The translations under genes were made by a program, and so were the position numbers. This document shows, in pieces, positions 16,556-24,527 of a stretch of DNA of 49,159 bases; within the stretch, counting starts at the first letter, position 1, and the number at the start of each line of letters is the position of its first letter. The notes beneath the pieces were generated by a model. It ran no database searches. It was not told the DNA's origin and worked only from the letters and a program-made list of their open reading frames with translations. This DNA is from Terriglobia bacterium (GTDB taxonomy: Bacteria; Acidobacteriota; Terriglobia; Bryobacterales; Bryobacteraceae). Location: positions 1 through 49,159 of the forward strand of contig JAFAWA010000177.1 of the NCBI GenBank assembly GCA_019242155.1. The letters run 5' to 3'.

Positions 16556-16723
16556 AGGTTTGGTCAAGCTCTTGATGTGCCCGGCGGACCGAGGTACAAA
16601 TGCGGTCTGGCCGACATCTCTCCCTCTTGGCCAAGTACAGAACCCGATCTTATCCTGAAGTAGGCACCGGCGGGAAACCCGTTGCGCTACACCCACCAAC
16701 TGCCGCCCACTCCTGAGCAACCT

Positions 16724-16924
16724 TCAGTTCGCCGCGCGATAACACGTGCCGCCAAAACGACCCGGATCGATAAAGTCTACCCAAAATACTTTGGATGGCA
16801 GTACATCTGGTCCAATGAGCAGAAATCTCCGCATCACCTGCCCCAGAACGTGCCAGCCAGATGTGGTACTTGCACCCAAGACACGCGATTGGCCGGCGTC
16901 GCTGCACATGAGCCGAACCTCGTT
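16724..16924 (-). pseudogene. Decayed DUF4338 gene fragment
   Basis: Minus-strand conceptual translation gives the C-terminal signature of DUF4338 proteins (mobile-element or Druantia-type) across two frames. SGWHVLGQVMRR is in one frame, ISAHWTRCTAIQSIL in a second (16826-16782), and VDFIDPGRFGGTCYRAAN back in the first (16780-16727), followed by TGA where the family has Trp. At least two frameshifts and a nonsense change show a dead remnant. Homology continues weakly downstream into the tail read as the N-terminal extension of the WYL-like gene. Together with the flanks (16556-17070) this is a 515-base stretch without an intact gene. Confidence 0.6.
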
Positions 16925-17004
16925 AGATAACAGCAAACACCAAATTCGGCCGCCGCTAGTGTCCTTCAGGGAAGTGGCGTTTCACTAAATAGGAACCTTC
17001 GGCG

Positions 17005-17020
17005 TGGCAGGAAATTTGCT
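17005..17020 (+). promoter_or_regulatory. Sigma-54 (-24/-12) promoter of the PAAR-like gene
   Basis: TGGCAG-N5-TTGCT, with GG at 17006-17007 and GC at 17018-17019, exactly ten bases apart as the RpoN consensus needs. It points at the PAAR-like gene, with the start codon about 40 bases after the expected transcription start. Confidence 0.75.
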
Positions 17021-17070
17021 GGTCAATGGCGCCAGTATTGGTGAAATAGTGTCGAATGCGGAGGAGGATC

Positions 17071-17460
17071 ATGCCGATCCAGGTTTGTATGGGGGCGACG
17101 ATGCAGTGTAGTTTTGGTATGGCTCCGAGTTCGCTTGTCGTCTTGCCCAAGAACAAGACCTTCACCGATCAGGTGCCGGACGCGAACATTATGGATCACG
17201 TTCCGATGGTAAACATCATGCCGTTCGGAATGTGTACTTCCCTGGCAAATCCGGAGGTGGCTGCAGCTACGGCAGCAGCACTGGGAGTATTGACGCCGAT
17301 GCCGTGCATTCCGAACACCCCGGCTCCATGGGTAACTGGGGCGCCGACAGTCATGCTGGGCAACTTCCCGACCCTGGATAATGTGTCACAACTAATGTGC
17401 GTGTGGGGAGGAATAATTCAGTTTGCCGATGCGGGAGAAGAGACGGTGGACGTGCCGTGA
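17071..17460 (+). CDS. PAAR-like protein (DUF4280), T6SS spike tip
   Basis: A 129-residue protein of the DUF4280 PAAR-like family, expected to cap the VgrG spike of the T6SS. The family blocks are QVCMGATMQCSFGMAPSSL at the N-terminus, NIMDHVPMVNIMPFGMC in the middle and LTPMPCIPNTPAPWVTG and LMCVWGG at the end; the repeated cysteines are typical. GGAGGA lies directly before this ATG, so the two upstream in-frame codons for Met are not used. A sigma-54 promoter lies 51 bases upstream of the start. No effector domain is fused to it. It converges on the DUF4123 adaptor gene, with 163 unremarkable bases between. Confidence 0.88.
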   Translation: MPIQVCMGATMQCSFGMAPSSLVVLPKNKTFTDQVPDANIMDHVPMVNIMPFGMCTSLANPEVAAATAAALGVLTPMPCIPNTPAPWVTGAPTVMLGNFPTLDNVSQLMCVWGGIIQFADAGEETVDVP

Positions 17461-17623
17461 TGCATCATCGGTGCCGGATGCGCTCAGGCGCAGGGTGCGC
17501 TCAAGAAGAAATAACTGATGCTCCGGATTCCATCGCTCCGGGAAGCCGCAGACCGGGCACAGAAGCTAAAAGTGATTGAGCATTGAAGCAGGCCAGATTT
17601 GTTGGGTATCCGTCGACGGCCGG

Positions 17624-18151
17624 CTATACCGATGAAATCGCCGGCGCTTTGTAACTCACGACTTCGGCGGGCTGCTCTGCTTCGAGCAAGTATTCACGAA
17701 TCGGGCCGAAGAACGTGGCGCGCTCGTTCGCATTGCACGTCGGCAAATAGGTTCGTAGCACTCTCGGGTCGTAAAACCGGAACAGCAGGGGCTTCCCATT
17801 CTCGTCGTAAACCGTTAGCAGTCTGCGGAAATGCTGGCGCATGGTCCTCAGGTCTGCATTGGCGATGGCGAAGATGCCCCAGTGGTTGCCCCATCCTTTG
17901 GACAAGATCCACGCCGTCAACTCAGTTTCCGGCTCCAGCCGGATCAGGTAGGGCGCAACCTGCGCGAGATCGGGTTTCAATTCGCCGCGATACAGGCAGA
18001 TGAACTCGGGCTTCCACTGCTCAAGCCTGTCTAATAATCCCGGGGCACTGGCGCCATCGAGGACCGCAAAAGTCTGCGCCCCATCCTGGAAGATTTCCTC
18101 ATGTAATCTTTGGGCCGCACGAGCCCGTTCGTTACTGCTCGCAATATTCAC
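17624..18151 (-). CDS. DUF4123 T6SS effector adaptor (Tap/TEC-like)
   Basis: A 175-residue cytoplasmic protein matching DUF4123, the chaperone family that loads effectors onto VgrG. Supporting blocks are FAVLDGASAPGLLDRL near residue 28, a central PYLIRLEPETELTAWILSKGWGNHWGIF (about 85-115), and LLFRFYDPRVLRTYLPTC (about 140-157). Its start overlaps the end of vgrG by 20 bases, so the two are translationally coupled. Family members are normally followed by the effector they load; here the next gene is the convergent PAAR-like gene, so the cargo is not encoded immediately downstream. Confidence 0.85.
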   Translation of the reverse strand: MNIASSNERARAAQRLHEEIFQDGAQTFAVLDGASAPGLLDRLEQWKPEFICLYRGELKPDLAQVAPYLIRLEPETELTAWILSKGWGNHWGIFAIANADLRTMRQHFRRLLTVYDENGKPLLFRFYDPRVLRTYLPTCNANERATFFGPIREYLLEAEQPAEVVSYKAPAISSV

Positions 18152-20210
18152 AGAAGGGTACTCCGGACTGCGCCGCTGCTATCAAAACGGCAGCTGCCGG
18201 ACTAATCGGCGTGGAACCGTAATCCCGCTTCGTGTGTGTGATAGTGTCCCCAGGGGAGACGGTCGCCGCCTCGCCTGGTTCGGCCTTATCTGCCTCAGTT
18301 GGGTCCGTAGGACTTTGAGGGGAAGAACCCGCGCCCGATCCCGCCGAACCGCCGCTATTGATAAACACCATGGTTCCGCTTATGTATACACCGCTGGGAT
18401 TAATACTGATAAAATTCCCGCCGACCTTCAGAGTAAGGGTAGTTCCGGATTCCATCACCAGGTTCATTCCGGACTTCAGATGAATTTCCTGACCGGCGTC
18501 CATGGCGTAGTTCTGGCCGGCCTTATGTTCCACGTCCATGCCGGCGTTCAGGGAAGCCGTGCCGCTGACCTTTTCGTTTTGGTCGCCGACCACCTGAAGG
18601 TGAGTGTCGCCTCCGATTTTTTCAAACTGATCTTGCTGGACTATGAGATGGGCGGAACCGAGGATTGTCTCGAAACGGCTGTCTTTCACGCGCTGGTGCA
18701 GATCCTTCTCCGCGTGAATAAAGATCTGCTCGCTGCCTTTTTTGTCCTCGAACCGAATCTCATTGAAACCGCCGCCCCCTTTTGAAGACAAGCTCTTAAT
18801 CGTACTTTTGGTTTTCTCATCGGGCAGCGTGTAAGGGGGTATCTGCTCCGCGTTATAAACCCGACCGGTGATGATCGGCTGATCCGGATCTCCTTCGAGA
18901 AAGTCGACGATTACCTCCTGACCGATCCGCGGAATGAACATTACGCCCCACTTTTTTCCTGCCCAGTTTTGAGCAACACGAATCCAGCAGGAGCTGTTCT
19001 CGTCACTTTTCCCCTCGCGATCCCAATGGAACTGCACTTTTACACGGCCGTACTTATCCACGAAGATCTCTTCATCGGATGGTCCCACCACGATAGCGGT
19101 CTGCGAGCCCTGCACGACCGGATGAGGCGTTACTCGAGGCGGCCGGAACGGGGTGGAGTAGGGGATGCACTCGAATTGGTTCTGGTAATGTAAGTCTCCA
19201 CCGCTCAAAGAACCTTGGCTTCGGAAATCACCGGGTTGACTGGCAACGTGCCGCACGGCAGTCAAAAGCCAAGTTTGATTCATGTCGCTGCGAAAGTGGC
19301 CGGTCAGTTCGAAGCGGTAGCCGCTGAGGAACGCCCGGCAATCGCTCGACCCGCGCGCGACCAGTCCGCCGCCTTCCAGTTCCTGCAGCCGGGTCCGCAC
19401 CAAGTCATCACCATCCGGAGGTTTTCGATACTCTCCGGGGTGATAATCGTAAATCTCATACGGGTTTTTCCCGGTAACGCTGGATTTCAGCGCCTGGCTG
19501 GGCTGCTCGAAGTTGTAATCGGCTTGCGCGTAGACACCCGGCCGAAGCTCGCTTTGTACTCGCCACTCCTGGATTACGTCGTCTTCCTGGGCTGCGCCAG
19601 AGCCAACTTCGTATCGGGCTTGCGACTGGCCGGAACACGGCTGGTGCGCGCTCGGGTCGTTGGCCAACACCAGTGTGTGGACACCATCGTCATGCTGAAA
19701 GAAATAAAAGATACCTTCTTCTTCGAGCAACCGTGAAACAAAGTTAAAGTCGGTTTCGCGGTATTGCACGCAGTATTCGCGTTCCACGAAATCACCGTAT
19801 AACTGGAGCTTGTAATCCTGAAAGCCCATCTCGTCAAAAATCTGTTTAACGATATCCGGGACTTTCTTCTGCTGAAAGATGCGGCAGTCGGACGTACGGG
19901 TGAGAAACCACAGCCATGGCACCACTTCGGCGTGATAGGAAATCAAATCGCGTTGCCGCTCACCCTGCGAGAAGCGGCTGATGTAGCCGTTGAAATACCG
20001 GTCGTTGCCGTCAGCGAGAGTCAGACGAACGGTAACGTTGCCGCCAACGATTGCATCGAAGTCAATGGATTCGTTGCTGGAGAGTAGCTCCAGATCAAAT
20101 CGGAAGAGACGGGAAATGCCTTCCTCGCCGGAGAGGCCGGCGAGCAGCACAGCGTCGTCCCCCAGAGGGGTGGCAATCGCCATCAACCGGTTCTCTTGCG
20201 TGTAAGTCAT
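18132..20210 (-). CDS. tssI: VgrG, T6SS spike protein
   Basis: A 692-residue VgrG. It has the gp27-like N-terminal part (about 1-370, with YCVQYRETDFNFVSRLLEEEGI as signature), the OB-fold gp5 part (about 400-480, DKYGRVKVQFHWDREG and WAGKKWGVMFIPRIGQEVIVDFLEGDPD), and a gp5 C-terminal beta-helix repeat region (about 500-640). It ends in a Ser/Pro linker and a short tail PFCEYCEQ with a CxxC pair. No enzymatic extension is attached, so it is a structural or carrier VgrG. It forms an operon with the DUF4123 adaptor gene and diverges from the sigma-54 activator gene. Confidence 0.95.
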   Translation of the reverse strand: MTYTQENRLMAIATPLGDDAVLLAGLSGEEGISRLFRFDLELLSSNESIDFDAIVGGNVTVRLTLADGNDRYFNGYISRFSQGERQRDLISYHAEVVPWLWFLTRTSDCRIFQQKKVPDIVKQIFDEMGFQDYKLQLYGDFVEREYCVQYRETDFNFVSRLLEEEGIFYFFQHDDGVHTLVLANDPSAHQPCSGQSQARYEVGSGAAQEDDVIQEWRVQSELRPGVYAQADYNFEQPSQALKSSVTGKNPYEIYDYHPGEYRKPPDGDDLVRTRLQELEGGGLVARGSSDCRAFLSGYRFELTGHFRSDMNQTWLLTAVRHVASQPGDFRSQGSLSGGDLHYQNQFECIPYSTPFRPPRVTPHPVVQGSQTAIVVGPSDEEIFVDKYGRVKVQFHWDREGKSDENSSCWIRVAQNWAGKKWGVMFIPRIGQEVIVDFLEGDPDQPIITGRVYNAEQIPPYTLPDEKTKSTIKSLSSKGGGGFNEIRFEDKKGSEQIFIHAEKDLHQRVKDSRFETILGSAHLIVQQDQFEKIGGDTHLQVVGDQNEKVSGTASLNAGMDVEHKAGQNYAMDAGQEIHLKSGMNLVMESGTTLTLKVGGNFISINPSGVYISGTMVFINSGGSAGSGAGSSPQSPTDPTEADKAEPGEAATVSPGDTITHTKRDYGSTPISPAAAVLIAAAQSGVPFCEYCEQ

Positions 20211-20529
20211 GGCTAATAACCGGCCTGCTTAAGACAACGGCGCAATCCGCAGAAGGCACGCCGTGGACCATACGCTCGACCGGCAGGTAGGGCGGCGTCG
20301 TTTTCATTTGTGGCTTGCAACATAGACTTGGGCCGAACCTCAATTGAAGTCCGCACAATTCGAAATTCAATATCGTTCACGACATTAGTCAGTGTCAATA
20401 GTGACTCCCATCCATGTTCCCCCGGCGATTGCCCAGTGGCGGCCGGACCGGGATGGGCGCACAGTGCAGTTCCATGCGCGACCGTTGCTTCCCAAAATAC
20501 TAATTCAAATCCGGCCGTATCAGGTTATA
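20211..20529. other. Divergent control region between vgrG and the sigma-54 activator gene
   Basis: 319 bases that should hold the promoters of both genes. I see no consensus sigma-54 site facing vgrG; the best match on the minus strand is weak (20248-20263). A GTG at 20392 opens the activator frame early, but that part has no domain. Confidence 0.4.
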
Positions 20530-22446
20530 ATGCCGGGGACCAAGACTGCAATTTCGATGCAAGCCCGTCTCATGGCCGTTTCCGGTCCTCTGGAAGGATC
20601 CATGGTCGAACTTACGGAGGACTTTTCGATTGGGCGCGAAAAGACCAACGCACTCTGTATTGACGACCGAGTACTCTCGCGCAAACATTGCGCCATTGGC
20701 CCTAGCAATGACAAATTCACTATCCGCGACTTGCATAGCAGTAATGGCACCTATGTAAACGGACTGCCGGTGGATACCCGAGTACTGCATCATGGGGATC
20801 AAATCAGCATCGGACAGTCGGTATTTGTGTTTCTGGAAAACGGGCGCGAACCGGGGCAGCCGGCACTGGAACTCGATCACCGCGCTCCGATCTCCGAATC
20901 AACCCTGATGCTGAAGGCAGAAGACGCACTCTACGTGCGGAGCCGCCAGCTTCCGCAAACTGACCGCACTCTACGGAACGTGGAGGCGCTGTTACAGATA
21001 GGTTCCACAATCTCCTCGATTCGCGGTTTGGAGTCTCTGCAGGCCAAGTTATTGCACCTCATTCTGGAAGTCATCCCAGGCGAACGGGGAGCTATTTTTT
21101 TGGGAGGTAGGGCAGGCGAGGATTTCGCATCCGTCTATCACTGGACTCCCAATCCGGCGGACCGGCCGCTGCCGGTGCCGCGCAGCATCATCGAGCGTGT
21201 AATCCGCGAGAAAGTCGGCTTACTAAGCAATAATGTTTTACAGGATACTGCCGTCAACTTGACGGAAAGCATTCTGCGTGCCCGAGCCGGTTCGGTGCTG
21301 GCAGCCCCGCTGGTCGGCCCGGACAAAGCCCTCGGGGCCATTTATGTAGATACGCGAAACAGCGGTACGTGTTTCGATGACGATCATCTGCAACTGCTCA
21401 CGGGGATCGCCCACACTGCTGCCTCGGCGCTCGAAACCGCCCTGCGTTTCGAGACTCTTCAGGGCGAGAACCGCCGCCTGAAGGCGGAAATAAATATCAA
21501 CCATGATATGGTGGGCGACAGCCCGAGGATGCGCCAGGTTTTGGATTTCATCGGCAAAGTGGCGAGTTCGAGTTCGACGGTTCTACTGCGAGGTGAAAGC
21601 GGCACTGGTAAGGAACTGGTGGCGCGCGCGATTCATCGCAACAGCCCGCGATCCAGCAAACCTTGTGTCGCCATCAACTGCGCCGCACTGACGGAATCGC
21701 TGCTCGAAAGCGAATTGTTCGGTCATGAAAAAGGCGCCTTTACGGGAGCGGTTTTCCTAAAAAAGGGCAAACTCGAAGAGGCCAGCGGCGGCTCTGTTTT
21801 CCTCGATGAATTGGGCGAGCTTGCTTCGGGCTTGCAGGCGAAGTTGCTCCGGGTTTTGCAGGAACGCGAGTTCGAGAGGGTTGGGGGCACGCGGGCGATT
21901 AAGACCGACATCCGCCTTATCGCGGCAACCAACCGCGATCTGGAAGAGGCGGTTCGAGCGGGGACCTTCCGCCGCGACCTGTATTACCGGCTGAATGTTG
22001 TCTCGGTGGTGCTCCCTCCGCTCCGCGAACGGCGCGGCGATATTCCCCAGCTCGCCAATTACTTCGTCCAGAAACATGCGAGGAACGCGACCAGGCATGT
22101 AGTCGGCATTTCGGAAGAGGCTCAAGTTTACCTTCGAAACTACGATTGGCCGGGCAATGTTAGGGAACTGGAGAACGCTATGGAACGGGCGATAGTGCTG
22201 GGTTCGACAGAGCTGATTCTTCCCGAGGATCTACCGGACAGTATCGTGGAAACCGAGGTTCCGGAGGCGCCCGGTGCAGGCGGCTTTCATGAGATGGTGC
22301 GGGACGCGAAACGGCAGATCGTTCTGCGGACGTTGGAAATGTCCGAAGGGAATTACTCGGAGGCTGCGAGACGGTTACGGCTTCATCCCAGCAACCTGCA
22401 CCGGCTCATCCGCAGCCTGAAGCTGCGCGAGGAGTTGAAGAGATGA
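20530..22446 (+). CDS. Sigma-54-dependent activator with FHA and GAF domains
   Basis: A 638-residue enhancer-binding protein. The domains in order are FHA (about 12-100, with GR at 35-36, SRKH at 50-53 and SSNGTYVNG), GAF (about 160-310), an AAA+ sigma-54 interaction domain with Walker A GESGTGKE (355-362), the sigma-54-contacting GAFTGA loop (402-407) and Walker B VFLDE (423-427), and a Fis-type helix-turn-helix (about 600-635). All residues needed to drive RpoN are present. The FHA domain can read phospho-threonine, which fits the kinases and PP2C phosphatase in the same region. ATG 20530 with CAGG upstream is preferred over GTG 20392. Its likely targets are the sigma-54 promoters at 22600 and 17005. 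Confidence 0.92.
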   Translation: MPGTKTAISMQARLMAVSGPLEGSMVELTEDFSIGREKTNALCIDDRVLSRKHCAIGPSNDKFTIRDLHSSNGTYVNGLPVDTRVLHHGDQISIGQSVFVFLENGREPGQPALELDHRAPISESTLMLKAEDALYVRSRQLPQTDRTLRNVEALLQIGSTISSIRGLESLQAKLLHLILEVIPGERGAIFLGGRAGEDFASVYHWTPNPADRPLPVPRSIIERVIREKVGLLSNNVLQDTAVNLTESILRARAGSVLAAPLVGPDKALGAIYVDTRNSGTCFDDDHLQLLTGIAHTAASALETALRFETLQGENRRLKAEININHDMVGDSPRMRQVLDFIGKVASSSSTVLLRGESGTGKELVARAIHRNSPRSSKPCVAINCAALTESLLESELFGHEKGAFTGAVFLKKGKLEEASGGSVFLDELGELASGLQAKLLRVLQEREFERVGGTRAIKTDIRLIAATNRDLEEAVRAGTFRRDLYYRLNVVSVVLPPLRERRGDIPQLANYFVQKHARNATRHVVGISEEAQVYLRNYDWPGNVRELENAMERAIVLGSTELILPEDLPDSIVETEVPEAPGAGGFHEMVRDAKRQIVLRTLEMSEGNYSEAARRLRLHPSNLHRLIRSLKLREELKR

Positions 22447-22493
22447 AACGGCTGCCTGTCAGTTCGGACCATGGGCTATCACTTTAGATATGC

Positions 22494-22528
22494 GGGAATC
22501 ACCTAGGTGCCGCGTTTCGGTGAGTCCC
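22494..22528 (+). promoter_or_regulatory. Inverted repeat upstream of the hcp sigma-54 promoter (candidate activator site)
   Basis: GGGAATCACC (22494-22503) and GGTGAGTCCC (22519-22528) are inverted repeats matching at 9 of 10 positions. The perfect palindrome CACCTAGGTG (22500-22509) overlaps the left arm. The centre is about 100 bases upstream of the -12 element, where sigma-54 activators normally bind. It could instead be a transcription terminator of the activator gene, but no T-run follows. Confidence 0.45.
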
Positions 22529-22599
22529 GGAGTGTGCTTTGGGTCTGCGGCTCAGAGACTTAAATGAAACCGAAGATGGACAAGCAGCGCGAGCGAGAG

Positions 22600-22615
22600 T
22601 GGCACCACTGTTGCT
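22600..22615 (+). promoter_or_regulatory. Sigma-54 (-24/-12) promoter of hcp
   Basis: TGGCAC-N5-TTGCT, the RpoN consensus, with GG at 22601-22602 and GC at 22613-22614, ten bases apart. The expected transcription start is about 22625, followed by AAAGGAA and the hcp ATG at 22645. Confidence 0.85.
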
Positions 22616-22644
22616 TCTAGTCGCCGGCGAAAGGAACAAGCCAA

Positions 22645-23145
22645 ATGGCATTCGACGCCTTCCTCAAAATCGACGGAGTTCCCGGTGAAAGCACCGACGA
22701 CAAGCACAAGGACTGGATTGAGGTTCTGTCCTTCAGCCACGGCCTCTCTCAACCTTCCTCTGCGACAGCGAGTTCCGCTGGTGGGGGCACCACGGAGCGG
22801 GTCAATGTCTCCGATTTCTCGGTAGTGAAGCACCTGGACAAATCCACGCCCAAACTGCACGAACTGTGCTGCGGCGGGAAGCACATCGCCAACGTGACGC
22901 TGGAACTATGCAGGGCCGGCGGCGACAAGCAGAAGTACTTGGAAGTGAAGATGGAGCAAGTCATCATTTCGGGCGTGCAGCCGGGCGGCGCTGCGGGCGG
23001 TACCGACACACTCCCCACTGAGCACGTGAGCTTCAATTTCGGCAAGATCAAATGGACCTATACGCAGCAGAAACGGTCGGACGGCACCGGCGGCGGCAAT
23101 GTGACTGGCGGCTGGGATCTGACGACGAATAAGGTGTATGCGTAG
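22645..23145 (+). CDS. tssD: Hcp, T6SS tube protein
   Basis: A 166-residue Hcp that forms the hexameric rings of the T6SS inner tube. Typical blocks are MAFDAFLKIDGVPGESTDDKHKDWIEVLSFSHG at the start, FSVVKHLDKSTPKLHELCCGGKHI in the middle and NFGKIKWTYTQQKRSDGTGGG near the end, closing with GGWDLTTNKVYA. The ribosome site is AAAGGAA, nine bases upstream. A consensus sigma-54 promoter directly precedes it. It is the first gene of the main cluster. A two-tier hairpin follows (23156-23190), which may shape the ratio of hcp to downstream mRNA. Confidence 0.95.
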   Translation: MAFDAFLKIDGVPGESTDDKHKDWIEVLSFSHGLSQPSSATASSAGGGTTERVNVSDFSVVKHLDKSTPKLHELCCGGKHIANVTLELCRAGGDKQKYLEVKMEQVIISGVQPGGAAGGTDTLPTEHVSFNFGKIKWTYTQQKRSDGTGGGNVTGGWDLTTNKVYA

Positions 23146-23155
23146 GAAAGGGACA

Positions 23156-23190
23156 GGCCGGGTGAGTCGGCTTGACTGGCGGCGCCGGCC
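23156..23190 (+). other. Nested hairpin after hcp
   Basis: Outer arms GGCCGG (23156-23161) and CCGGCC (23185-23190) enclose inner arms AGTC (23165-23168) and GACT (23174-23177). It has no T-run. It lies between hcp and the M15 gene and may stabilise the hcp mRNA end or attenuate read-through. Confidence 0.35.
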
Positions 23191-23217
23191 ATCCAACGAA
23201 GAGAAGGGCAGTTCCGT

Positions 23218-23712
23218 ATGGAAGAGAAAGAGCAGAGTAAGAAAACTCAACAGGATTTGCTAAATGAGCTCCACCCCATCTTCCGCTGGCGAGTCGAAAC
23301 TATCCTATCAACTCTGAGCGCTATGGGATGGCAGCCCAAAATCGTTTTTGCGAAACGAACAGAAGCGCAACAGACAGAAGCCATTGCGAGGGGCGCTTCT
23401 CACACTAAGACCAGTTGGCATGTTCCGAGTACCATCGGGGTTAGCGCCGCCAGCAAAGGCTTCGTCCAAGTGGTCAGGGGCAACGCGGTCGACATCGTGG
23501 ACCGTCGCTACGCATGGGGCGGGCCCGCAGCGAATAAAGGCTTCCAGTTTTGGAATGACTTGGGCACGGCTGCCCGGGCAAACTCCTGTGAATGGGGAGG
23601 TGACTGGAAGCCAAAAAAGCTGAAAAACGGCGGATACAGAGACCAGCGGGATGTCGCTCACGTACAGATGAAATTCACAGAGGAACCCCCTCAATCCAGT
23701 TTCACGGTTTAG
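23218..23712 (+). CDS. M15-type peptidoglycan peptidase, candidate T6SS effector
   Basis: A 164-residue zinc peptidase of the VanY/CwlK (M15) type, which cuts peptide bonds in peptidoglycan. The expected ligands are visible: His68 (TSWHV), Asp92 (GNAVDIVDRR) and His148 (VAHVQM), together with FRWRVETILSTLSAMGWQPKI at the start and WNDLGTAARANSCEWGGDWK. The spacing between the first His and the Asp is about 15-20 residues longer than in CwlK. There is no signal peptide, so it would need the T6SS to reach a periplasm. It directly follows hcp, a common effector place. No separate immunity gene is recognised; the next gene is PP2C. An alternative role is local wall remodelling for the apparatus. 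Confidence 0.8.
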   Translation: MEEKEQSKKTQQDLLNELHPIFRWRVETILSTLSAMGWQPKIVFAKRTEAQQTEAIARGASHTKTSWHVPSTIGVSAASKGFVQVVRGNAVDIVDRRYAWGGPAANKGFQFWNDLGTAARANSCEWGGDWKPKKLKNGGYRDQRDVAHVQMKFTEEPPQSSFTV

Positions 23713-23729
23713 GTTCCACCGGACGGTCG

Positions 23730-24491
23730 ATGATTGAATCCTTCGCCCTAACCGATACCGGCTGCGTCCGTCAGGAGAATCAGGACCGTATCCTGACGGA
23801 CCACTCTCTAAGTCTGTTTGTGGTTGCGGATGGAATGGGCGGGCATCAGCATGGGGAGGTCGCGGCGGAACTCGCCATCAGCACGATGCGCTACTACATC
23901 GAGTCTTCGCAAGACCGGTTCGATGTCACGTGGCCGTTCGGGTATAACTTCGAACTATCGGTCGATGCCAACCGTTTGGCTACCGCCATTCAGCTTGCGA
24001 ACCGGCAGGTCTGGAACTATGCGCTGCAATCGCCCGAGTGCTCGGGGATGGGCACCACTGTGGCCGCGATTCTTTTGAGCGAAGGAGCCAGCGCCGTCAT
24101 AGGCAACGTGGGCGATAGCCGTGTCTACCTTTGGCGTGGGGAACAGTTGAAGCAGATCAGCTTCGATGACACGTTCGTGAATACGGTGGCGCTGCAAGAC
24201 GGCGCCGATCCGGACACCATGACCCACCATCCCATGCACAATGTGCTCACGCAGGCCGCTGGAACGCAGGACCACTTGGATGTTCACATTATCGAGCAGG
24301 TGCTCGAAAGCGGCGACCTGTATCTGATCTGCTGCGACGGCGTCTACGGGGTGATCGGCAATGCCGCCGTCCGCTCCATTCTGAGCACCGGCGCAACGCT
24401 GGAAGAGATAGCCGTGCGTCTGCGCAATGCTGCGCTCGCTGAGGGAGGCCCGGATAATATATCGGCAGTACTCATCAGCTTTAGCCACTGA
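23730..24491 (+). CDS. PP2C-type Ser/Thr protein phosphatase (PppA/Stp1-like)
   Basis: A 253-residue metal-dependent protein phosphatase. The PP2C metal-site motifs are present: GCVRQENQD (about 10-18), VVADGMGGH (about 31-39), GMGTTVAA, GNVGDSRVYL, LICCDGVYG and GGPDNISAVLI at the end. In other T6SS loci such a phosphatase (PppA) reverses threonine phosphorylation by a PpkA-type kinase. Here two PknB-type kinases lie about 17 kb away at the right end, and an FHA domain is on the local activator, which completes the set. It lies within the hcp-tssL run with short gaps. Confidence 0.92.
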   Translation: MIESFALTDTGCVRQENQDRILTDHSLSLFVVADGMGGHQHGEVAAELAISTMRYYIESSQDRFDVTWPFGYNFELSVDANRLATAIQLANRQVWNYALQSPECSGMGTTVAAILLSEGASAVIGNVGDSRVYLWRGEQLKQISFDDTFVNTVALQDGADPDTMTHHPMHNVLTQAAGTQDHLDVHIIEQVLESGDLYLICCDGVYGVIGNAAVRSILSTGATLEEIAVRLRNAALAEGGPDNISAVLISFSH

Positions 24492-24527
24492 AGTGAGCGA
24501 ACCCGAATCCATTTACTTGGTTAGAAT

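Noticed and set aside
16682-16988. Small + strand open frames before the PAAR-like gene
   Set aside because: Antisense to the decayed DUF4338 fragment; no ribosome site and no recognisable product.
20248-20263. Possible sigma-54 site facing vgrG on the - strand
   Set aside because: GG and GC have the right spacing, but the remaining bases (CGGCGT-N5-CTGCG) fit the consensus poorly, about half of the positions.
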